Assembly: GCA_025201375.1 (NCBI GenBank)
Contig: JAIWZP010000028.1
Coordinates: 310,001 to 374,000, forward strand
From: Gongronella butleri
Lineage: Eukaryota > Mucoromycota > Mucoromycetes > Mucorales > Cunninghamellaceae
Length of the DNA: 64,000 bases
Direction: 5' to 3'
This document shows positions 23,276 through 32,648 of this stretch, one piece after another. Below the pieces are notes generated by a model. It did no database searches and was not told where the DNA came from. It was given only the letters and a program-made list of their open reading frames with translations. Numbering within the stretch: position 1 is the first letter of the stretch; every line of letters starts with the position of its first letter. The position numbers and the translations under genes are program-made.

Positions 23276-24016
23276 TCAGCGAGGATGGACCATTTCAACG
23301 GGATTGGAGAGTGTGCCTTGTTTTGAGAGCAAGCGCACGGCAAGGTTGCCACGCGTGGTGTCCTGTCGATAGCAATCGATACGGAGGTCATAAGGTAGCG
23401 GCACTTCCGAAGCATGTCCCGCGGCCGCAGCGGCAAAGGTGTAAAACAAGGCAAATGGCCATTCTCTTTGCAATTGGACCAGTTTGGCCACCAGATCCAT
23501 CTTCAACTCTGCCTCGCCATCCACCAGCACCAGAGACGTGTGCGGATGCGCGTGTAGCCATGCATCTAGCCCGTGGATCAGCGCAAGCACATCACCGCGT
23601 GTTTTGGGTGTGAGTGCATGGTCGCACGCGCGCAAACGCATATTTGTCCATGGCCGATCAAGCATCAAAATGAGCGCGCCATCTTTTTCATCCTCAGGGT
23701 CATTGCGTCGATCACCACCCGCGTCGGCAACGATCTGCTGCAGCAAATAAGATTTGCCACTGCCGCTCTTTCCATATAAAAGCACCGTGTCACCAATGTG
23801 GACGCCATCCGCCCTCCCAACGTGCCTAAAAGCGTCCGCCAGCCACTGGGGCTGCCACACTGTGCCACGCTGCACCCGCTGACACCTCTGCCAAGCCTAA
23901 ATTGAGAGGGGAAAAAAAAAGAGTTGAGCTACTTTGCTGGTTGTCGCACCTCGTTGTTGGCTCACCTGTAGTGCCGACTCGTGCTCGATCTCTGCGACGC
24001 GTTCACGCAACGGCAT
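23276..24016 (-). CDS. Small RecA-fold ATPase, possible RAD51 paralogue (XRCC2-like)
   Basis: Two exons, 24016-23966 and 23896-23276, give 223 aa. Walker A is clear: DTVLLYGKSGSGKSYLLQQI at about residue 50. A Walker B-like strand TSLVLVDGE sits near residue 150, after a predicted long helix containing LIHGLDAWLHAHP. The order (short N-terminus, P-loop, DxD-type segment, Walker B) and small size match the RAD51-paralogue class, and XRCC2 is the closest in shape. A general AAA/RecA-like ATPase is the alternative. The start was chosen because MPLRERVAEIEHESALQ splices in frame to AWQRCQRVQ. It is divergently arranged with cerevisin, 220 bp away. Confidence 0.6.
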
Positions 24017-24236
24017 AAGAAAAAATTGAAAAAGAATAAAAAAGCGAGAAAAAGAAAGGGGGAAAATGGCGGAGTCCAAGCAAAATCCGTTGGCCCACGT
24101 ATTGCTTTTTGCCCTTTTTTGTTCAAAAACTTGGCTCGGCCCTTTTTTTTTTTTTAACAAGCTTTTCTTTCTACTGTTTTTTCTTTATTTTTTTCTTGTT
24201 TTTTGTTTTTTTACTTGCTTTTTTCTTTTTCTTGTT

Positions 24237-25871
24237 ATGAAGTACACCAGTATCACTGCCGCTTTGCTATTTGCCGGCTACGCCACGGCGGTGCCCATGG
24301 TCCCCTCGCACTCGTTTACCGAAGGCTACGTGTCGCCCCTTTACAGCCCTGTGGAGGCGGACACCCTGGCCGACTCGTATATTATTGTGCTAAAGGCGCC
24401 CACACACGACGCCAAGCTACAGGAGCACACGTCTTGGATTCATGGCCTCGCCGTCAAGGCCAATGGCGCTGCCGCATGGCTCGAGGAACATGCGCGCCAC
24501 GGCGTGCGCCATGTCTACAATATGCCCTTGCTCAAGGGCTATGCCGGCAAATTCGATGCTGCGACACTCCAAGCCATCCGCTCCTCCGAGGATGTAAAGA
24601 GAAAAAAAAATTCCCGTCGTGCCCCCCATGGCATCATCTGATCTCGCGTTTTTTTTTAAAAAAAAAAAAAAAAAAAAGGTGGCGTATGTGGAAAAGGATT
24701 CGACGGTCTATGCAAGTGATTTACAGCGCGACGCGCCTTGGGGTCTTGCGCGCATTGCGCATCGCAAGCGCCTGTCATTGCTCACTTTTAACAAATACGA
24801 ACACGAGCCCACAGGCGGCGATGGTGTCAAGGTGTATGTGATTGACACGGGCATCAACATCCATCACGTCGATTTTGAGGGCCGTGCACAATGGGGAAAA
24901 ACCATCCCCGCCGGTGACGAGGACGAAGACGGCAATGGCCACGGCTCACACGTAAAAATAACAAAACATGGCTACAAACAAATAGTTGCCCTTCCTCCAC
25001 ACCCTGACACTTTTCTTTTTTTTTTTTTTACGACATATAGTGCGCGGGCACCATTGCTGGCGCCAAATACGGCGTGGCCAAGCAGGCACGCCCTGTGGCC
25101 GTCAAGGTGCTCCGCAGCAATGGCTCGGGCTCCATGTCAGACGTGCTAAAAGGCGTCGATTGGGCCACTGAGGCCCATCTCAAGGACGCGGACGAAGCGG
25201 CCAAAAAGGGCAAGCCTTACAAGGGCGCGGTGGCCAACATGTCTCTAGGCGGCGGCAAGTCGCCGTCCCTGGACATGGCCGTCAATGATGCTGTCGATGC
25301 AGGCATGATTTTTGCCGTCGCTGCAGGTACAATATGAAAAAAAGTGAGAAAAAAACGCGTTGTATACTCAATTCCTCTGAAATCAGGCAACGACAACAAG
25401 GACGCGTGCAATTACTCGCCTGCTCGCGCTGAAAAGGCCGTGACCGTCGGTGCATCCACTCTCTTTGACGAAATTGCCTCGTTCTCCAACCACGGCTCGT
25501 GTGTCGACGTATGTTTTTGTTTGTTTTCCTTGAAAAATGGCGAGTACTCACATTTTTACATTTTTTTAATTCGACAGGTGTTTGCCCCTGGCCAAGACAT
25601 TCTTTCGGTTTGGAAAGGCTCAGGGTATGCGACCAACACCATCTCGGGCACATCGATGGCCAGCCCTCACGTCGCTGGTTTGGCTGCATACCTTTTGAGC
25701 GCGCTCGACGAGCCCGCGACACCCAAGCAAATCAAGGACTGGATCCTTTCTCTTGCCACCAAAGGTGCTCTGACGAACGTTGGCAAGGGCTCGCCCAACT
25801 TGCTCATCTACAATGGCTATGAAGAATCGTTCCGCAGCATTTTCAAGGACACTTTTGCCGGTGATTATTAG
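24237..25871 (+). CDS. PRB1: Cerevisin-like vacuolar subtilisin (proteinase B, S8)
   Basis: Secretory-pathway serine protease, by homology a vacuolar proteinase B. Five exons, 24237-24593, 24679-24951, 25041-25326, 25387-25508 and 25578-25871, give 443 aa. There is a signal peptide (MKYTSITAALLFAGYATAVP), an I9-type inhibitory propeptide (SYIIVLKAPTHD...VEKDSTVYA), then the mature start APWGLARIAHRKRLSLLTF typical of cerevisins. The catalytic triad is visible: Asp in YVIDTGIN, His in GHGSHCAGT and Ser in SGTSMASPHVAG. The oxyanion Asn is in AAGNDN. The usual GHGTH is GHGSH here. It is shorter than yeast Prb1, which has a long N-terminal extension. The splice across CA[C|T]GC rebuilds the His motif. 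Confidence 0.93.
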
Positions 25872-26975
25872 GCTGCCTTCTCGTTGACCCCCCCCCCCAC
25901 GCCCAATTGCTCTCTTTTCTTTCCATCCCTTTTGTGATAATGCTTTTTTTATATAAAACACGATGTGTTTTATGCCAAACATTTTTGCTGCTTCGTCTGC
26001 ATCAACACGCTTGACCTTTTTGTTTTCTTGATTGTGTTCTGCCCCCGTCTGCTGTCAATGTTTTAAGTGACATTGCGTGGTGAAATGACAGCCGGAGTGC
26101 CGATTTGCATTGAAAATTCCTTTTTTTTTATACTTTTTGCATTTTTTACGAGGTTTTTATGGCTGATTGCCCCACGGAGCGTGCCACAAAAGATGACGTC
26201 ACTCAAAGCTTTCGTTTGGGCCGTGCGGCACCCTTGAGCGCTACTTGAGTCATGAGTAATCGTGCATTTTATAAAATTTGTCAAGATCTGAAGCCTGACC
26301 TTATCATACGTGACCTTTTCTGCACACTTTTTTTTTGTTCCTTTGTCTGGTGTCCCTTTGTACGACTGGATGTTCCAAAAGGCCGGCTCTTCCCATTTCT
26401 TATTATATTTTGCATGCGCTCAGTTTCCCTTTATTTTTTTCTTCCATCTCCTTGATGCAGCAATGCGATTGTCGTGAAATTCATTGCGACTAGCGTCCAA
26501 TTCGTCATTTTTCTGATCTGTCGGCTTTTTGTTACTTTTATCAAAGGGATCGACGCGCCACAGAGAACCAGGGGCGCGTCTCCATTCTAACAAGACGACG
26601 CGTTTCGGAGTTTGACACAATGGTGTCACTGTTTCTTGAGGCTCGTTTCTGATCAGGGGGATATTTTGCAAACGGGAAAGGATGGTGTATTTGTACAGTC
26701 GTGATTCTTGGCTAAAAACACGTTTGGAGCTGATTGACAAAGAAAAAAAGGACAAGGATGGCCGCCCCGCTGCCCAAAATTCCTAATTAAGGTACCCGCG
26801 TTGCTGCGATCGTTTTAACGAGCAGGTCAGGTCAGGTCAGACCCGCTTCATCCATTTTTCACTCCATCTCTTTCCTTTTCTTTCCCCCCGATTATTTTTT
26901 TTTCTTTTCCACCTTTTTTTCATTCCACTGATTTTTTACCTCTCTGCTTTTACTAAAGACGCTTTCCTTGTTCTG
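25872..26975. other. Intergenic region between PRB1 and HNH-B
   Basis: No gene recognised in 1.1 kb. A C9 run lies just after the PRB1 stop (about 25890-25898). A short AGGTC repeat (CAGGTCAGGTCAGGTCAG) near 26824-26840 sits about 140 bp upstream of the HNH-B start and might be promoter-linked. The rest is AT-rich. Confidence 0.55.
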
Positions 26976-29672
26976 ATGTCATCCAAACGACCTGGTAAAG
27001 TGCAAGAAGAAGTGGACATATACCCTGGACGCGTCTTGAACTGTGGGAGCTCACTTTTTTTTTTCTGAAAACAGCACCAGAAGACGAAGCGGAAACCAGC
27101 CAAGGTGCCGCTCGTCGCCTGAAGCAACGTCGAATGGATTATTTCTATCCATCTGCTACTGCCTCTTCTCTCCCCACCACTGGTCGCACTTTGGCCATCG
27201 AGGATGATGACCCCGTGCGCATCCCGGTGGAAAAAAAGGTAAAAAAAAAAAAAAAAAAAAACAAGGAAACGAAAAAAAAAGAGCTCCATGTGCAAGAACG
27301 TGCGTGCGTGGCGTCCAAAATACGACGGATGCTCATTTTTCTGTCGATTTGCTCAGATACGCGCTCCATCCAAGTCAACGGAAGAGGTACAGCCTGGAAT
27401 TTGAAAAAAAAAAAAAGCACTAATCAACGTTTCCTTAGCTTGTGAGGCTGTTGAATGATCCTAAGGAAAAGGATTACGACGAAAATACCGTCCCCTACAT
27501 GCGCTGTGGCGTCAAGACCGGCTGCAAGAAGATCAAGTCGATTGACTACTTTATGAAGATCACAACTCGTGGTGCGAGCGTCAAAAAGACGTTTTACAAG
27601 ATGTGCAAGGACTGTCGCGAAGACGGCAACGTGAGTCCACGGAAATTGCTTCCTGACGAGCACGCTGATGTATTATTATTCTTTGGTTGTAGGAAAAGAA
27701 CAAGCTGCGCAATGCCAGTGACGACGTCCAGCGCACCCGCGAGGTATGAAAAAAAAAAAAGGATTGCGCAATGCCTCCCTAACTTTTTTTTTGTAAAAGG
27801 CCATTGCACAGCTCAATTTGGGTGAGACGATCAGCGAAAAGATCCTGCGGTGCACAGGCTGCAAACAATGGAAGCTGGTTAATCCCCAGCTCATGGGAAC
27901 AACCACGAAAGGTGTCCAAATGTATTACATCACTTGCACAGATTGCCGCGCATACTCCACCAAGGTAGGCCTAAAAAAAAAAGCCAATGGATGCTCCCTG
28001 GGTGCTTATTCCGCACTCCTTTTTTTTTTTGCAGTTCCTAGCTGAGCGACGCGAAGCAGTCAAGGCGGAGATGCGCGCTTCCGCAGACGACGAGACGGCG
28101 CTTGTGAAATGCGGCGATTGTGGTTTTGATTGGCCTCGCACCAGCTTTGTCGACGCAACAGGCAAAGAATACACGATTTGCCTATCGTGCCGCGAGGAAG
28201 ATCTAAAGAATCGTGAAAAGAAACGTTTGAAACGTGAAGAGATCAAAGCTCGACGCCCTGTAAGCGAGATTTTCGCAGAAAAAAAAAAGAGAATCTCACG
28301 CGCCTGCTTCTTTTTTTCTAAGGCTGACGCGGCAAATGACATCCTAGAATGCACCGTCTGTTTCGCAGAGCGCAAGCGAGAAAAATTCACTGACAAGAAT
28401 GGAAAGTTGTTGAATATGTGCGACAAATGCCGATACGAGGACTCGAAACAGGTGAGCTGATGAACGAAAAATATCCATAGAGAAGCCATTGGCGGCTCAC
28501 ACAGCTTTTCTAGGTCAAGGACGACAAGAGGATCTGTGTAGATTGCCGACAATTGCTCCCGATTAGCGAATTTGACGCTGTCGACGATGATTTCCGAGGT
28601 TTATGCAAGGTGTGCCTCAAGAAGGCACGCGAGCGAGCTCAACAGGCCTATGATGCGGGCAAGGTAAAAAAAAAAAAAAAAAAAAAAAGGGCGGCACAAA
28701 GGCGCGTGGATCAAAAATGGCTAATGTCGTGATCTGTTTTAGACCACGACCCACTCCAGCGCTGTCATCCGTGACACCTCCAGCACTATGCGCAGCAAAA
28801 ACATTGGAATCAGCCATTTGTATAAACAGAATCACCCTTTGGCTACCGAGGACGACGTTACCCGCATCGCACCGCTATTCTCCAAGCCGGAGTTCGACGC
28901 TCTGATCATGAGCGTCCTGCGCGCCGCGCATGACACCTGTGAGCTGTGTGGTGCAACTGGTCTACGCATGCAACATGTCAAGGATCTGTCCAGCGCACTT
29001 GAACGCGCAAGCATGCAGCGCGTGGATCCCAAGCAAGGCTACACAGCTCAAAACATCAATTGCTATTGCCTACCCTGCAACAAGTACGAGCCTCTTTCAA
29101 AAAAAAAAAAAAAAGTCGACCGAGGGATGCATAAAAAAGGGAACCACCCACTCACTCTTTTTATTTTCAGATTCATCCACGATCTCAGCCCAAAGGACGC
29201 CATTCTTCTCATTGACCATATTTTCAGCAGCAAGGAATCCGAGCCGCGCTCTGACAAGTTGTCCTCGGCCGAGACAAAGGCCATCTATCAATTGGCGCAC
29301 ACGAAAAATGTCGACGTGGCGATGCTTGTGGACGTGGCGCGCGCCGCGCAGCATACTTGCGCCATTTCCAAGACCAAAGGCAACTTCTGTGCAGCAGCGT
29401 CCCCCATGGAAACCGGTCACTTTTCGAACGCCAAGTTCCGCTTGGACTCGCTTTCCTTTGATCGGATCGTGCCTGGATGCCGCGGCGGCCTGTATGAACC
29501 GACGAATATTCAAGTGATCAACATTTACTTGAACTTGGCAAAGGCTGCAATGAGCCAGGAAGATTTCCAAACATGGTGGGCGCGTATGACAAGCATTGGT
29601 GCCGACAAGCTCAAAGCCAATCTTCTGGCAGGTGTGCGACGCGCACAGGCCATCCAAGGCAAACTCCAATGA
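26976..29672 (+). CDS. HNH-B: PIP-box, multi-zinc protein with twin HNH-like modules
   Basis: No named family recognised. Eleven exons: 26976-26994, 27075-27238, 27357-27386, 27439-27630, 27693-27743, 27800-27964, 28035-28259, 28323-28451, 28514-28663, 28743-29083 and 29171-29672, giving 655 aa with all phases consistent. Residues 24-31 (QRRMDYFY), after a basic stretch, match the full PIP-box consensus QxxMxxFY. Five zinc units follow (about residues 72-375): Cx5C...CKDC, CTGC...CTDC, CGDC...CLSC, CTVC...CDKC and CVDC...CKVC. HNH-like module 1 has CELC, SMQRVDPKQGYTAQNI and CLPCN. Module 2 has CAISKTKGNF, LSFDRIVPG and PTNIQVINIYLNLAK. Paralogue of HNH-A. A DNA-acting role at replication forks or in repair is inferred, not shown. 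Confidence 0.82.
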
Positions 29673-30239
29673 TCACCAATGGTCTCTCGTCTCTCCATTG
29701 TGCATCATGTTGTCTTTGTGAGCATTTTCTCTGTGCTTTTCTCTGCGTATTTCCCCTTTGTTTTCCCTCTTGTTTTTTCTCATGCTTTTTTCCCCGTGTT
29801 TTTTTTTCCCGTGTTTTTTTTTCTCTATGCCTCCCCTTGTTATCCCTCGTTCTTTTTCTGCACTTTTCTCACTTTCCCTTGGTGCTCTTTCACTGTGTTT
29901 TTTTTTCGTGTTTTTTCTCTATGCCTCTCCCCTTGTTTTCCCTCGTTCTTTTTCTGTACTTTTCTCACCTTCCCTTGGACCCCTTTGTCTCAGCCCTCCT
30001 TGTAATTCCCTTTGAAGCGTAAAGATTCTTTTCCTTTATCTTGCTTCGTGCCCTGAATAAAAAAAAAAGTGGACTTTTCCCTTCCATTCATTCTCATTTT
30101 CCTTGCACTCTTTCATTTTTACTCTTTTATACAACACAAATGACCGATTTCATTGAGTTTTTGATTGGCAATGGGTAGGGCGGTGCAATGAAAGTAAAAC
30201 GCGCGGGGGGGTATAATTCACTCGACGTGACAAAAAAGA
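29673..30239. other. Convergent 3' region with pyrimidine-rich tandem repeat
   Basis: Between the convergent ends of HNH-B and SNAPC1. From about 29700 to 30000 the top strand is almost all C and T. A unit starting CTCTATGCCTC...CCCTTGTT...CCCTCGTTCTTTTTCTG occurs twice (from about 29823 and 29917, period about 94). The frames on the plus strand are Phe/Ser/Leu-rich products of this bias. No gene. Confidence 0.65.
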
Positions 30240-31657
30240 CTAAAACGGTGGTGTTTCTGGCGGTGGCGCGGGGGTGAGTGGATCTTGGACGGTATTTGGC
30301 GTTGCGGGTGGTGGTGGTGGTGTTTGTGCGGCCGAGGCCGTGGCTGTTGCTGGCGCGGATGACGCGGTGGTTGCCTGTGCGGGATTGGCGGATGCAGGCA
30401 GATCGTCATTGACGCGGTACAGGACATCGACATCGCGGATGCCGCTGTCGGCGCGGTCTTGCCATAAGCGGCGCGCGGCCGCAGGGAACGCGTCAAAGGC
30501 CGCCTCTTGATGCGGAGGAAAAATGCTCTTGAGCATCACGCGCTGCAGCTGCCTCAAATTCGTCTCATCCACACTGAGCGTCTGCTTGAGCCATTGCTGC
30601 GTCACACGCGTCGCCGCCGGCGTTGCACACGCCTGTGTCTTGACACGCTCATACTCGCGATTCAGCGCCTGCAGCTCACGAAGAACGTCATTGTCGCATG
30701 TTGTCGTCTGTTTTGTGAAAATATAAAAAAAAAAAAAAGGACAATGAGATGTTTTTGTCCGCGATGCCTTTTGGCCTGTGAGGTAAACATACCGCATCAT
30801 CGGCCAATAGTGACGCGTGAAAGTCGTGGAATTCATCAATTAGCGTGTTGGCTGGCTCTTTTTCGCGGATTTCAAAGATGCTGGCGTCGGCGACTTGCTC
30901 GTTCATCACAAATGCAAACGCGCCCAATTCATCCTTGAGCTGCTTGAACACATACGCCACCAATGCATGCTCCCGCAGCCCGCGCTGGCCGCACGCAATG
31001 TAAAAATCGAACAAGGACGTCCATTGTTCTAAAAAAAAAAAAGGGGGGGGTCAATGAAGATAAAAGGACGAACCATTGACACATACCCCTGGTCACGCGG
31101 ATGCACTCGGTCGGCCACCCTGCAGGCTGCGACTGGAACAAAAAATACAGCGCATAAATCACGCCAAATTTCATGGTTTCCACATTGGACGCGAAGAAAT
31201 CTAAAAAAAAAAAAAACGGTCGAACACGACGTAAGTTTCCATCTGAAAAAAAAAAGACAGAAAAAGCAATAAAAGGAGATCTTACGCAGCGTGGCCGAGA
31301 ACAAGGCGGACATGAACGCGGGACGCGCTTCGCGATACAGACAGCCGAAATGGATTTGGTCAAATTTGAGGTGATCCCATACAGTGTCAAACGCCTCAAA
31401 CGTGTGCTCCGGTTGCTAGGCATCCAAGAGAAGCGTCGGATCAGTATCACTTTGTGTCTACAATAAAAACTTACCGCAACAAACAGCTGCAAAAGGTGCT
31501 CAACGTCGCCTTGCAACACGGGTTTGAGCACAGCCAGGTGCTCGCGCGACACCACAACGCTGCTGGCCGCATCGTAGATCGACATGCGCTGCAGCGCGCT
31601 CTGCTTGCTCGTTTTGCCCTCTTGCGATGCCGCAGCCGCCGATTCGGGCCTCGCCAT
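30240..31657 (-). CDS. SNAPC1: SNAPC1/SNAP43-like subunit of the snRNA-activating complex
   Basis: By homology, part of SNAPc, which binds the proximal sequence element of snRNA genes for Pol II and Pol III transcription. Five exons, 31657-31475, 31415-31286, 31200-31087, 31028-30793 and 30707-30240, give 376 aa. The family block is recognisable: HTFEAFDTVWDHLKFDQIHF, then MKFGVIYALYFLFQSQPAGW, a basic IRVT step, EQWTSLFDFYIACG and a segment ending FAFVMNEQV, which parallels RAFHFTAMP of human SNAP43. A potential earlier acceptor in intron 1 gives an in-frame stop, so the CTAG acceptor at 31416-31419 is used. The C-terminus is Pro/Ala/Thr-rich and probably disordered. Confidence 0.72.
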
Positions 31658-31926
31658 GATAAAAAAAAAAAAAAGAAGGACAGACGAAAAGGAGAAACGA
31701 GCGCAGCTCAAAAATGTGCCTCTGTTCACCCCGCCTATTTTAATGTTTCAAATGTCCAATTCGCATGAAATGAATGGTTTTTTAATAAAAAATTGATATC
31801 GTCTAAAGAAGCATGGAAAAGCAAAAAAAGGATGGCACATGAGAAGGGTGAAGGGGAAGGGGGAGGGTGGCAAAATATACAGCAAATTTCAGAGGGTAAA
31901 AAGGAAAATAAAAATAAAAAAAAGGT

Positions 31927-32648
31927 CTATGCAGAAGGAGGAGGTGTTGAAGGCGAGTCATTGGGGGGATTGGGCTGCTGTGCCTGCTGCTCGGCCTCAA
32001 TCTTCTTTTGCTGCTCGACAATCTGCTCCTTAAGATCCTCACGCTCCATCTCGAATCGCTCCTTGGCGCGCACGACCTTGGATTGAAGGTAAAAAGAGCC
32101 ACCCTTGGCAGACTCGTTGACGTTGAACAGATGCTCATAGTTCTGGCAAAAATTAAAGGTAAGAATCAGCACAATTGCTCTCTCATTCGCCCCTCCTCGC
32201 CCTCCCATGGATGACCAATGGATGGCACAATGGCTATCGTCGCCAATTTTTTACCTTTGTCAGTTGCGCCAGATCGGCATCTTTGCTGATGTTGAGAATT
32301 TGGCACGCCTCTTCCATGGACATGCCCGTCTTGCGGGTCAAAGCGTCCACGACACCTTCCTTGCCGCTGCCGCGCGCGGCCGCCGCAGGACCACCACCGG
32401 CCGCAGCGTCTAAAATAAAGAAAAACGAACAAAAATAGCGTCAGCAAAGCCATTGTTCGTCCCCGACAATGGCAAACTTACTGGCTGCCGCCTGCTTGTA
32501 AGCCGCAAAGAAGGCTCGGCCCACGACGGTGCCGACAGACACGAGCACTTGCGCAATAATACGAGCCGACTAGAGAAAAACAGAAAAAAAAACTCCTGTA
32601 AACACCCTTGACCCTCGTCTCGCTGCGCAGCCGATCCGGCCTTACCAT
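31927..32648 (-). CDS. PAM16: PAM16/TIM16, import-motor J-like subunit
   Basis: Inner-membrane-associated subunit that pairs with Pam18 to regulate mtHsp70 at the TIM23 translocon. Exons: 32648-32646, 32569-32482, 32409-32255 and 32142-31927, giving 153 aa. The first coding exon is only the ATG, followed at once by GTAAGG. Exon 2 supplies [20 protein letters not shown] and AAYKQAAA, typical of Pam16 N-termini. The degenerate J-domain follows: [19 protein letters not shown], then [20 protein letters not shown] and [13 protein letters not shown]. No HPD motif is present, as expected for Pam16. A glutamine/proline-rich tail ends the protein. Confidence 0.93.

Noticed and set aside
29679..30022. 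Phe/Ser/Cys-rich overlapping frames after HNH-B
   Set aside because: These are translations of a pyrimidine-only tract in three frames at once; composition, not coding.
31421..31474. Earlier acceptor in SNAPC1 intron 1 (GTAG|ACACAAAG)
   Set aside because: It leads to an in-frame TAG after 13 codons; the CTAG acceptor just downstream restores the family alignment.
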